Shown here: positions 1 through 7,090 of the stretch, in pieces
Layout: each line of letters starts with the position of its first letter
How positions within the stretch are numbered: the first letter of the stretch is position 1
DNA from: VRUE01 sp963788975
GTDB taxonomy: Bacteria > Actinomycetota > Thermoleophilia > Solirubrobacterales > 70-9
Direction of reading: 5' to 3'
Length of the DNA stretch: 64,000 bases
Assembly (NCBI GenBank): GCA_963788975.1
Contig: CAWBIJ010000001.1
Coordinates: 232,275-296,274 of the forward strand
Position numbers and translations under genes: made by a program
The notes under the pieces: generated by a model
Seen by the model: the letters and a program-made list of their open reading frames with translations, nothing else
What the model was told of the DNA's origin: nothing
Databases searched by the model: none

Positions 1-924
1 ACTCGCGGCAAGCCGCTCGGCAAGTCGATCGACCTCGATGCGCTGGCCGGCCAGACGCCAGGCTTCACCGGCGCCGACCTCGCCAACCTCGTCAACGAGG
101 CGGCGCTCCTGACCGCCCGCCAGGGCCGCCGTGAGATCTCGATGCACGAGCTCGAGGAGGGGATTATGCGGGTGATCGCCGGGCCCGAGAAGAAGACCCG
201 GGTGATGAGCGAGAAAGAGCGGCTGATTACCGCCTACCATGAGCTCGGGCACGCGATCGTCGGCCACATGCTCCCCAACTGCGACCCGGTTCACAAGATT
301 TCGATCATCAGCCGCGGCCAAGCGCTCGGCTACACGATCAGCCTGCCGACCGAAGACAAGTTCTTGACCAGCCGCGCCGAGCTGACCGACACGATGGCGA
401 TGACGCTGGGCGGCCGCGCCGCCGAGGAGATCGTCTTCGGTGAGATCACCACTGGCGCCTCCAACGACCTCGAGAAGGTGACCGCGACGGCGAAGCAGAT
501 GGTGATGCGCTTCGGCATGTCGGAGCGTCTCGGCCCTCGGGTCTTCGGCCACGACCGCAGCCAGCCCTTCCTCGGCCGCGAGTTCTCCGCCGAGCCCGAC
601 TACTCCGACGAGATCGCCCGCGAGATCGATGACGAGATCCGCCGCATCGTCGAGTCGGCCCACCAGACCGCCAAGGACCTGCTCACCGACAACCGCAAGG
701 AGCTAGACCGGATCTCGAACATCCTGCTCGAGCGGGAGACGATCGACGCCGACCAGTTCTTGGCGTTGCTCGACGGCAAGCCGGGGGACGAGGTCTTCGC
801 GGAGGAGGACGAGGAGGCCGAGCAGCCGGCTGAGACCGCGCCGGAGCCGGAACGGGCGCAGCGCGAGGGGCCGGTGGCACAACCCCGTCCGCGGCCGGGG
901 TTTGCCGGTGGCGACGCCAGCTGA
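1..924 (+). CDS. ftsH: ATP-dependent zinc metalloprotease FtsH, C-terminal part (5' end outside window)
   Basis: The reading frame is open from base 1, so the gene begins upstream. The first 47 residues are the end of the AAA+ module (TPGFTGADLANLVNEAAL). The M41 peptidase follows, with the zinc motif HELGH at 238-252 and a downstream TGASNDLEKVT segment carrying the third ligand region. The last ~50 residues are a Glu/Pro/Ala-rich acidic tail typical of actinobacterial FtsH. FtsH is a membrane-anchored hexamer that unfolds and degrades membrane and regulatory proteins; the membrane segments are not in this window. It is the first gene of the conserved block continuing with folP. Identity is certain; only the start is missing. 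Confidence 0.97.
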   Translation, partial: TRGKPLGKSIDLDALAGQTPGFTGADLANLVNEAALLTARQGRREISMHELEEGIMRVIAGPEKKTRVMSEKERLITAYHELGHAIVGHMLPNCDPVHKISIISRGQALGYTISLPTEDKFLTSRAELTDTMAMTLGGRAAEEIVFGEITTGASNDLEKVTATAKQMVMRFGMSERLGPRVFGHDRSQPFLGREFSAEPDYSDEIAREIDDEIRRIVESAHQTAKDLLTDNRKELDRISNILLERETIDADQFLALLDGKPGDEVFAEEDEEAEQPAETAPEPERAQREGPVAQPRPRPGFAGGDAS

Positions 925-1019
925 GGGGCCGTGGGGTGCCTCTCGCCCGGACAAGTGCCGGACTAATTAGCCCGGCACTTTGAGTATCCGCCCGTTCGAG
1001 AGGCACCCCACGGCCCTCA
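923..1019. repeat. Nested inverted repeat between ftsH and folP
   Basis: Outer arms 928-945 and 997-1014 are an exact 18-bp inverted repeat, and with one bulge the pairing extends to 922 and 1019. Inside it a second exact 9-bp inverted repeat pairs 953-961 with 972-980 around a 10-nt loop. The left outer arm touches the ftsH stop codon, and the right arm lies in the first codons of folP if TTG 980 is the start. There is no T-tract. It could be a terminator/attenuator for ftsH, or a translational switch for folP, since folding would bury the folP start region. Confidence 0.8.
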
Positions 1020-1789
1020 TGGGCGTGGTCAATGTCACTCCCGACTCTTTCTCGGACGGCGGGCTGTTCCTAGATCCAGAAGCTGCTGTTGCTCACGGTC
1101 GCGAACTCTCAGAGCAGGGCGCGGAGATTCTCGACATTGGCGGCGAATCGACACGTCCCGGCGCGGAGGAAGTCACTCAGGACGAGGAGCTGCGGCGGGT
1201 CGTGCCCGTGGTCGAAGGACTGGCGGAGACGGCAACTGTCTCTATCGATACGTCGAAGCTGGGAGTTGCCGAGGCCGCGCTGGATGCGGGGGCCTCGATA
1301 GTTAACGACGTGACCGCTATGCGACATGCACCCGAGATTGGTGCGCTCTGTGCGGATAGAGGTGCCGAGCTGGTGCTGATGCACATGTTGGGCGACCCGC
1401 GGTCTATGCAGGAGAACCCGGTTTACGAGGACGTCGTCGATGAGGTGAAGGCGTTTCTGGCGGAGCGACTGGAAGTTGCTGTCGCCGCCGGGGTCGACGA
1501 GGAGCGGATCTGGCTGGATCCTGGAATTGGGTTCGGGAAGACCCTGGAGCACAACCTGGAGCTGCTGCGGCGTCTCGGTGAGCTTCGCGAGCTTGGGCGG
1601 CCGATCGTGATCGGAACCTCGCGCAAGAGCTTCATCGGCAAGATCGACGGCTCGGACGCCGGAGACCGGATCGGCGGCACCATCGCCTCCTCCGTGCTAG
1701 CCGCCGCCGACGGCGCCGACGTGCTGCGCGTCCACGACGTTGCCGAGGTTCGGCAGGCGATCACGGTCGCCGATGCCGTGCTCGGATAG
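980..1789 (+). CDS. folP: Dihydropteroate synthase
   Basis: Condenses 6-hydroxymethyl-7,8-dihydropterin pyrophosphate with p-aminobenzoate in folate synthesis; target of sulfonamides. The TIM-barrel landmarks are present in order: MGVVNVTPDSFSDGG (residues 14-28), DIGGESTRPGA, a VNDVTAMR strand, DPGIGFGKTLEHN and GTSRKSFIG. Length 269 aa fits the family. The frame opens at 971 after an in-frame TAG. The only candidate starts are TTG 980 and ATG 1019; the ATG would begin exactly at the first conserved strand, so TTG is preferred although no ribosome site is seen. Codon use is odd: 14 of 36 codons in 1082-1189 end in A/T, against 3 of 35 in 1640-1744. Confidence 0.95.
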   Translation: MSIRPFERHPTALMGVVNVTPDSFSDGGLFLDPEAAVAHGRELSEQGAEILDIGGESTRPGAEEVTQDEELRRVVPVVEGLAETATVSIDTSKLGVAEAALDAGASIVNDVTAMRHAPEIGALCADRGAELVLMHMLGDPRSMQENPVYEDVVDEVKAFLAERLEVAVAAGVDEERIWLDPGIGFGKTLEHNLELLRRLGELRELGRPIVIGTSRKSFIGKIDGSDAGDRIGGTIASSVLAAADGADVLRVHDVAEVRQAITVADAVLG

Positions 1790-1799
1790 GTTCACCGCC

Positions 1800-2222
1800 A
1801 TGGACCCGAACGGCAACGGGATCGAGTCGCGGGTTGAGGTCGAGCTGCGTGGGCTCTCGATCTACACCCACCACGGGGTCAGCGATGCTGAGCAGGAGAT
1901 CGGGCAGCGGCTCGAGTTCGACATCTCCTTCGACGTGCCCGACTGTGACGCCGTGCTCACCGACCGGATCGAGGACACGGTCGACTACGCCGAGGTCTGC
2001 GACATCGTCGTCCTTGCCGCCACCGAGCGCAGCTACCGGACGCTGGAGCGACTGGCCCAGGTGGTCGGCGAGCGGCTAATGGTGCGTTATGGGTGCGACT
2101 CGGTCCGCGTCCGCGCCGCCAAGCCCGAGCCACCGCTCCCGATCGCCGTCCAGGAGGTCGCAGTTGAGGTCGTCCATGAGCGCGATGAGGAAGCTGAAGA
2201 GGAAGAAGACGGCGAGGCGTAG
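1800..2222 (+). CDS. folB: Dihydroneopterin aldolase
   Basis: Converts 7,8-dihydroneopterin to 6-hydroxymethyl-dihydropterin and glycolaldehyde in the folate pathway. From ATG 1800 the 140-aa product reads VELRGLSIYTHHGVSDAEQEIGQRLEFD, the standard FolB start with the conserved Tyr/His/Gly-Val segment and the following Glu. The DTVDYAEVCDIV and RTLERLAQVVGERL stretches match the helix bearing the pterin-binding residues. An acidic tail (HERDEEAEEEEDGEA) follows the conserved KPEPPLP end. The gene starts 10 bases after the folP stop, so the two are surely cotranscribed. The frame is open upstream into folP, but the homologous start is at 1800. Confidence 0.93.
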   Translation: MDPNGNGIESRVEVELRGLSIYTHHGVSDAEQEIGQRLEFDISFDVPDCDAVLTDRIEDTVDYAEVCDIVVLAATERSYRTLERLAQVVGERLMVRYGCDSVRVRAAKPEPPLPIAVQEVAVEVVHERDEEAEEEEDGEA

Positions 2223-2226
2223 GGCC

Positions 2227-2718
2227 TTGCGTCACGGTTATCTCGGGCTCGGGTCAAACGTAGGCGACCGCGAGGAGAACCTGCGGGCGGCGATCCGGTT
2301 GCTGGGTGAGCGCGGGGTGGAGGTCGAGGCGGTCTCCTCGGCCTACGAGACCGAGCCGGTCGGCGAGGTGCTCGACCAGCCCGACTTCCTCAACGCGGCG
2401 ATCCGCATCCGCACCGAGCTGGAGCCAGAGGCGCTGCTCGACGTCTGCAAGGAGATCGAGGCGGAGCGCGGCCGCGCCCTCGACGCTCCCCGCCACAGTC
2501 CACGCCCGCTCGACGTCGACCTGCTCCTGCTCGGCGACCTCGAGCTCTCGACCGACCGTCTCACCCTGCCCCACCCGGAGGTAACCAGCCGCCGCTTCGT
2601 CCTCAGCCCCCTGCTAGAGCTCGATCCGGAGCTGGCGCTGCCCGACGGCACGCACCTGGTGCATGCCCTCGACACCCTCGGTCCCGGCCAGCGCACCGAG
2701 CGCGCCGGCTCCCTCTAG
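2227..2718 (+). CDS. folK: 2-amino-4-hydroxy-6-hydroxymethyldihydropteridine pyrophosphokinase (HPPK)
   Basis: Transfers pyrophosphate from ATP to hydroxymethyl-dihydropterin, giving the FolP substrate. YLGLGSNVGDREENL is the classic N-terminus, RPLDVDLLLLGD carries the paired Mg-binding aspartates, and LPHPEVTSRRFVLSPL closes the active site. I chose TTG 2227, four bases after the folB stop, because it places YLGLGSN at residue 5 as in most HPPKs, and the purine-rich folB tail supplies a ribosome site. ATG 2176 or 2185 would add a basic extension that overlaps folB. Third gene of folP-folB-folK. Confidence 0.92.
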   Translation: MRHGYLGLGSNVGDREENLRAAIRLLGERGVEVEAVSSAYETEPVGEVLDQPDFLNAAIRIRTELEPEALLDVCKEIEAERGRALDAPRHSPRPLDVDLLLLGDLELSTDRLTLPHPEVTSRRFVLSPLLELDPELALPDGTHLVHALDTLGPGQRTERAGSL

Positions 2719-2742
2719 GCGTGAGTCGACGCCGGCTCACGC
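2719..2742. terminator. Hairpin between convergent folK and patatin gene
   Basis: A 7-bp inverted repeat (GCGTGAG 2719-2725, CTCACGC 2736-2742) with a 10-nt loop begins directly after the folK TAG and covers the stop codon of the opposite gene. No T-tract in either direction. Simplest member of the stop-adjacent hairpin class seen in this window. Confidence 0.5.
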
Positions 2743-3918
2743 GTACGGGAGGCCCGACGGGACCGGCAGGGAAGGATCGACCCAGCGCCGCATCGCGGTG
2801 TCGCAGATGGTGTAGCCCCAGTTAATGAGCTGCTCCTGCGTATCCGTGTCGAGCCGCTTCAGGCGGGTCGGCAGGTCGGCCAGCTGTTCCGCGATCTCGG
2901 GGGGGAAGTCGAGGCTTGTGTCGAGCCGGTAGTCCTCGATATCGCTGCGTATGCCCCAGTAGGTCCCCTGGCGATACTGGGGACTCTCGGGATCGGCCCG
3001 GTAGGCGTCGATCGCCTGCCGCTTGCGCAGGCTGCGCACCTGGTTATCGATCACCCGCAGCACCCTCAGCGACTGCGTACCCCAATCCCGCCAGCGCCAC
3101 CAGCCGAGCGGTCCGAGCGTCCCCTCGTGGGACGCCAGGGCTCCGCCGCCATCGCTGATCAGGATGGTTTGGCAGCGCTTCCAGGCGGTCTCTAGGCCGA
3201 GGTTGTCGTAGACCCCGCCGTCGGCGAGCACCGGCCTCGTCGTGAAAGGAGGTCGCTGCATCCCCCGTCCGGACCCTTTGGCGTACGCCTCGTCCTTGAA
3301 GCGAAGGCGAGCGGGCGAAAGAACGGGTGGGAAGGCCGAGGACGCGGCGACGGCGGTTGCCAGCGAGATATCCGGCTTGGCGATCTTCCCCACCTTGTAG
3401 TCCCAGGAATATGGCCTCGAGAAGCGCCATAGGACCCCCGACTGGAGGTTGGTGGCGTTGATCACGAACCTTGGCCCCTGCTTGTCGCTGGGCAGGTCCT
3501 GGAGTGTTGCCGCGCCGAAGAGGTGTCTCTTGTAAATGCCTGCCAAGCGTCTGTTGATCGACCCGGGCATCAGCACGCCGGTGAGCACGGCAGGCAGGTC
3601 GGCGGTCCGGCTGGCCAGCCCCCGCAACGGCTCGGCGACCTCATCTGCGAAGTTCGCCGCTGTTCCGTCCGTTCCGAACACGAGTCGGGTCCAGCTCACT
3701 CCCAGCTTGGCGGCCGTGATCGAGCCGCCGGAGACGCTGGAGACACGCGAAAGCTGTGCCAGATGCCCCGTCTCGTTCAGCCTCCACAGAGCTCCGAGGT
3801 GAAAAAGCATCGCTCGGTAGCCACCGCCGGAGAGACAGAGCGCGATGCCCGGCTGTGGCGCAAACCAGGGGGGATCCCCCGGGATCGACCTGACCGGAGA
3901 CGGCTTTTGAGATGCCAC
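2737..3918 (-). CDS. Patatin-like phospholipase family protein
   Basis: A predicted serine acyl hydrolase acting on lipid esters. Near the N-terminus SGGGYR (residues 30-35) is the oxyanion-hole loop. SVSGGS (61-66) is the nucleophile elbow, with Ser63 the likely catalytic serine and the first Gly of GxSxG replaced by Ser, as is common in this subfamily. LADGGVYDNLG further on supplies the Asp of the Ser-Asp dyad. There is no signal peptide or clear membrane segment, so it is probably cytoplasmic or peripheral. At 393 aa it is a full-length single-domain protein. It lies downstream of the GST-like gene on the same strand, convergent to folK, and interrupts the folate/housekeeping run. Confidence 0.85.
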   Translation of the reverse strand: MASQKPSPVRSIPGDPPWFAPQPGIALCLSGGGYRAMLFHLGALWRLNETGHLAQLSRVSSVSGGSITAAKLGVSWTRLVFGTDGTAANFADEVAEPLRGLASRTADLPAVLTGVLMPGSINRRLAGIYKRHLFGAATLQDLPSDKQGPRFVINATNLQSGVLWRFSRPYSWDYKVGKIAKPDISLATAVAASSAFPPVLSPARLRFKDEAYAKGSGRGMQRPPFTTRPVLADGGVYDNLGLETAWKRCQTILISDGGGALASHEGTLGPLGWWRWRDWGTQSLRVLRVIDNQVRSLRKRQAIDAYRADPESPQYRQGTYWGIRSDIEDYRLDTSLDFPPEIAEQLADLPTRLKRLDTDTQEQLINWGYTICDTAMRRWVDPSLPVPSGLPYA

Positions 3919-3933
3919 CGGTCCGGGTGGCTT

Positions 3934-4701
3934 TCAGGCCGTAGTTGCAGCGCTTCGCAGCGGCTCGAGCCAGGCGGCGGGGAAAATCGGGGGGGCGTCT
4001 CCCGGGTAGGCCGGGATCACGCGCCTCGCGAACTTGCCCGCCGGTCGTGCGTCGATCGCGGGCCGCAGGTCCTGCATGGTCATCGCCAGTCGCAGGGACG
4101 GCGCGATCTGGAAGTCGGCGGCGTTGAGCTGCTCTCCATCGAGGACTCCGGCCTCGATCCAGGCGTCGATCCGGTCGAGAAAGCCCGGCAGGAGTTCCAG
4201 GTCGCGGCGCACGTTCTCGTCGCTGGCCTCGTTGTAGCGGGCGGTGAGGGCGAGGATTGGGCCCGCGGTTGCGACCGCGAGGCCGATCGGGATCCCCAGC
4301 TTCGCCCCCTCCGAGTAGCTGCGCAGCGGCGCCTTGTTCCGCTTCAGCACCCACCAGATGGTCTGGCGGATCGGGTGCTGCAGCTCCTCGTCGCCGAAGC
4401 GCTCTGCCTCTTCGACCGCGGCGCGCTTCTCGGCGTCGGCGGGGAAAAGCGGCGGCTCAGGGCGGATCCGGTCGAGCTCGCGGGCGAGCTCGCGTGAGCC
4501 CTGCACCTTGCGGCCGTCGATCTTCAGCGCCGGCACGGTTTTTTGGGGAAAGCCGAGGCCGCGAACGACGGCCTTCGACATCACCGGGAAGAGGTCGGTC
4601 CGCTTGAACGGGATGCCCTTGGCCTTCAGCATCGCCTGAGCCGCAATGCCCGGATGCGAGCCGGGGATGGTGTAGAGCCGGACCTTCACGCGAGGCATCA
4701 T
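3934..4701 (-). CDS. Glutathione S-transferase-like / thioredoxin-fold protein
   Basis: The N-terminal ~80 residues form a GST-type thioredoxin fold: KVRLYTIPGSHPGIAAQAM, then KTVPALKIDGRKVQGS (cis-Pro and substrate-binding loop) and the ELARELD helix. An all-helical C-terminal half follows, ending near LEPLRSAATTA. The substrate cannot be read from sequence; GST-like proteins in actinobacteria often act with thiols other than glutathione. There is no CxxC, so it is not a disulfide oxidoreductase. I place the start at ATG-ATG 4701/4698, 255 aa; a longer open frame runs on through coaX on the opposite strand but has no homologous content. Only 9 bp separate it from the divergent coaX start. 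Confidence 0.75.
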   Translation of the reverse strand: MMPRVKVRLYTIPGSHPGIAAQAMLKAKGIPFKRTDLFPVMSKAVVRGLGFPQKTVPALKIDGRKVQGSRELARELDRIRPEPPLFPADAEKRAAVEEAERFGDEELQHPIRQTIWWVLKRNKAPLRSYSEGAKLGIPIGLAVATAGPILALTARYNEASDENVRRDLELLPGFLDRIDAWIEAGVLDGEQLNAADFQIAPSLRLAMTMQDLRPAIDARPAGKFARRVIPAYPGDAPPIFPAAWLEPLRSAATTA

Positions 4702-4711
4702 AATCGCGCCG
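4699..4711 (+). promoter_or_regulatory. Candidate -10 element for leaderless coaX
   Basis: CATAAT at 4699-4704 differs from TATAAT by one base and would start transcription about 7 bases on, at the GTG codon 4711. The element overlaps the ATG codons of the divergent gene. No good -35 is visible. Confidence 0.4.
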
Positions 4712-5484
4712 TGCTTCTCGCGGTCGACGTTGGCAATACCCAGACTCACCTCGGCGCTTTCGAGGGCGAGCAGCTGGTCGAGCACTGGCGCTTCCAGACC
4801 CGCGCCGGGGCGACCGGCGACGAGCTCGCCGAGCGGATCGGCGGCCTGCTCGCCCTCGGCGAGATCGGCCTCGACGAGATCGACGCCGTCTGCGTCTCCT
4901 CGGTGGTGCCTCCCCTCGGCACCCAGTACGAGCAGCTCACCGAGCGCTACCTGGAGGCCGAGTGCCTCACCGTCGGCCCGGGGATCAAGACTGGGATGGC
5001 GATCCGGATCGACAACCCGACCGAGGTGGGGGCCGATCGCCTGGTCAACTCGATCGCCGCCTACGAGCGCTTCCAGGCCGCCTGCGTCGTCGTCGACTTC
5101 GGCACCGGCATCAACGTCGACGTGGTCTCGGCCGAGGGCGAATACCTCGGCGGCGCGATCGGCCCCGGCTTGGAGATCTCGCTCAGCGCGCTGATCGAAC
5201 GCGCTGCCCGCATCACCCGCATCGACCTCGCTGCACCGGAGACGGCGATCGGCCGCTCGAGCATCGCCGCGATCCAGTCCGGGTTCGTCTTCGGCTTCGC
5301 CGGCCTGATCGACGGCCTGGTGCGCAGGATCGAAGCGGAGCTGGGCGAGGCAAGTCTGCTGGCCACCGGCGGGCTTGCCCATGTGGTCGTCCCGTTCACG
5401 GAGACGATCGACGAGGTCGATGACATGCTTACCCTCAAGGGTCTGAGGTTGATCCATGAGCGGAACGCGCCCACAGCTGACTGA
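4711..5484 (+). CDS. coaX: Type III pantothenate kinase
   Basis: Phosphorylates pantothenate, the first step of coenzyme A synthesis; the type III enzyme needs a monovalent cation and is not feedback inhibited by CoA. DVGNTQTHLGAF (residues 6-17) is the ASKHA phosphate loop, ADRLVNSIAAYE the PanK-III substrate motif, and VVDFGTGINVDVV the second nucleotide motif, followed by GGAIGPGLEIS. From GTG 4711 the product is 257 aa, right for the family; an upstream frame from 4543 is antisense to the GST-like gene and not homologous. coaX also follows ftsH in Bacillus, so its position here is ancestral. It overlaps the next gene by 29 bases. Confidence 0.95.
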   Translation: MLLAVDVGNTQTHLGAFEGEQLVEHWRFQTRAGATGDELAERIGGLLALGEIGLDEIDAVCVSSVVPPLGTQYEQLTERYLEAECLTVGPGIKTGMAIRIDNPTEVGADRLVNSIAAYERFQAACVVVDFGTGINVDVVSAEGEYLGGAIGPGLEISLSALIERAARITRIDLAAPETAIGRSSIAAIQSGFVFGFAGLIDGLVRRIEAELGEASLLATGGLAHVVVPFTETIDEVDDMLTLKGLRLIHERNAPTAD

Positions 5485-6484
5485 TCCCTTCCGGATCGCC
5501 GACGTCGAGATCCCCAACCGCGTCCTGCTGGCGCCGCTGGCGGGAATCGGCAACTGGTTCGTGCGCCTGCAGGCGAAGCGACACGGCGCCGGGCTGGCGG
5601 TCTCCGAGATGGTCTCGAGCTTCGGTCTGCACCACCGCAACGAGCGCACCCTGCGGGAGCTGATGCGGATTCATCCCGACGAGCACCCGGTCTCGGTGCA
5701 GCTGTTCGGCCATGACGCCGAGGTGATGCGGTCCGGAGCGGCGATCGCCGCCGAGGCCGGCGCCGACCTGATCGACATCAACATGGGCTGCCCGGTGCCG
5801 AAGGTGCGCAAGACCGGCGCCGGCGCCGAGCTGCTGGCCGACCCCGAGCTGGCCCTCGCTCTTGCTCGCGGCGCGATCGAGGGCAGCGGCCTGCCGGTCA
5901 CAGTCAAGCTCCGCTCCGGTTTGCGCAGCGGCGATCGCTCTGGCTTCGAGCTCGCCGTGCGGCTCGCCGAAGAGGCCGGCGTTGCTGCGATCGCCTTTCA
6001 TCCGCGGGCCGCCGCGGTCGGGCACAAGGGGAGCCCCGATTACGCGCTCACCCACGAGCTGGTCGAGCGCGTCGAGGTGCCGGTGATCGTCTCCGGCGGG
6101 TTGAGCGACGCCGAGGCGGCGTGCCGGGCCTATCGCGAGTCGAGCGCCGACGCGGTGATGATCGCCCGCGGCGCCCTCGGCAACCCGTGGGTCTTCGAAG
6201 AACTGACCGGTCGCCGCAGCGCCCCGCCTGGGCGGGACGAGGTGGCCGCCGAGCTGCTCTGGACGATCGACCGTGCCGAGGAGCACCTGGGCACGGATCG
6301 CGCCACGCGCTACCTGCGCAAGTTCTACCCCTGGTACGTCGAGTCGCTCGCGCTTGCGCCGGCGGTTGTCGAGGAACTGCAGCGCAGCGCGGACCTGGCT
6401 CAGGCCCGCGAGCTGATCGCCGCCTCGGTTCCGCTCGAAGATACGCGGAAAACCCTGATTGCCGGCCTGGAACCCTCGCTATAA
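5456..6484 (+). CDS. dus: tRNA-dihydrouridine synthase (DusB-like)
   Basis: FMN-dependent reduction of uridine in the tRNA D-loop. The TIM barrel starts VLLAPLAGIGNWFVRLQAKRHG; DINMGCPVPKV carries the catalytic Cys and Lys, followed by GAGAELLADPEL. VTVKLRSG is the FMN-binding strand, FHPRAAAVGHKG the substrate loop, and VSGGLSDAEAA / IARGALGNPWVF bind the FMN phosphate. 342 aa is typical. ATG 5456 overlaps coaX by 29 bases, indicating coupling. In Bacillus the homolog sits between folK and lysS, as here. The stop region contains the TATAAT promoter for greA. Confidence 0.93.
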   Translation: MSGTRPQLTDPFRIADVEIPNRVLLAPLAGIGNWFVRLQAKRHGAGLAVSEMVSSFGLHHRNERTLRELMRIHPDEHPVSVQLFGHDAEVMRSGAAIAAEAGADLIDINMGCPVPKVRKTGAGAELLADPELALALARGAIEGSGLPVTVKLRSGLRSGDRSGFELAVRLAEEAGVAAIAFHPRAAAVGHKGSPDYALTHELVERVEVPVIVSGGLSDAEAACRAYRESSADAVMIARGALGNPWVFEELTGRRSAPPGRDEVAAELLWTIDRAEEHLGTDRATRYLRKFYPWYVESLALAPAVVEELQRSADLAQARELIAASVPLEDTRKTLIAGLEPSL

Positions 6485-6485
6485 T
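6459..6485 (+). promoter_or_regulatory. Promoter for greA (TTGCCG-N15-TATAAT)
   Basis: A perfect TATAAT at 6480-6485 straddles the dus stop codon, with TTGCCG at 6459-6464; the 15-bp spacer is shorter than usual. Transcription would start near 6492, giving a ~98-nt leader before greA. This would let greA-lysS be expressed apart from the folate genes. Confidence 0.5.
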
Positions 6486-6589
6486 CCCGCGACTTCCGGC
6501 CCTGGCACGGTGGCGACAGCCGTCATGTCCGGGCGTTTTTGGTGTCTGGGAGCCGTTTCCCCCAATCAAGCAAAAGCGAGGTCAGACCA

Positions 6590-7069
6590 GTGAGTCGCCA
6601 GTCCGTTATCACCCCCGAGGGTCTCGAGAAGCTCAAGGAGGAGATCGACAACCTCTCGACCGTACGGCGCCGCGAGGTGGCGGAGCGGATCAAGGAAGCG
6701 CGCGAGTTTGGCGACATCTCGGAGAACGCCGAGTACGACGACGCCAAGAACGAACAGGCGCTGCTCGAGCAGCGGATTGCCCAGCTCGAAGAGAGACTGC
6801 GCCGCGCCACCGTGATCGATGAGAAAGCCCTCGGCACCGACGAGGTCCAGTTCGGCTCGATCGTCCACGTCAAGGACCAGAAGACCGGTGACTCGCAGAA
6901 GTTCCAGATCGTCGGCTCCACCGAGGCCGACCCGCTCGAGCACAAGCTCTCCAACGAGTCGCCGATCGGCAAAGCCCTGATCGGCCACAAGCGCAACGAC
7001 ATCGTCACGGTCGAGGTTCCGCGCGGGCCGAAGAAGAAACTGAAGATCACCAAGATCGAGAGTGCTTAG
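6590..7069 (+). CDS. greA: Transcription elongation factor GreA
   Basis: Binds the RNA polymerase secondary channel and stimulates cleavage of backtracked transcripts. The N-terminal coiled coil (residues ~5-75) includes GDISENAEYDDAKNEQ, whose acidic tip reaches the active site. The C-terminal FKBP-like domain contains EKALGTDEVQFGS, NESPIGKALIGHKRND and the terminal VPRGPKKKLKITKI strand. 159 aa from GTG 6590 fits GreA; the upstream in-frame start at 6539 would add unrelated residues. Ribosome site is weak. Lies 21 bases before lysS, likely cotranscribed. Confidence 0.95.
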   Translation: MSRQSVITPEGLEKLKEEIDNLSTVRRREVAERIKEAREFGDISENAEYDDAKNEQALLEQRIAQLEERLRRATVIDEKALGTDEVQFGSIVHVKDQKTGDSQKFQIVGSTEADPLEHKLSNESPIGKALIGHKRNDIVTVEVPRGPKKKLKITKIESA

Positions 7070-7090
7070 CGCCGGTAGGCTCGCCGTCGC

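Noticed and set aside
4702..5649. Upstream extension of the GST-like gene through coaX (571 codons in total)
   Set aside because: The added part is antisense to CoaX and low complexity; the GST fold starts at MMPRVKVRLYTIPG.
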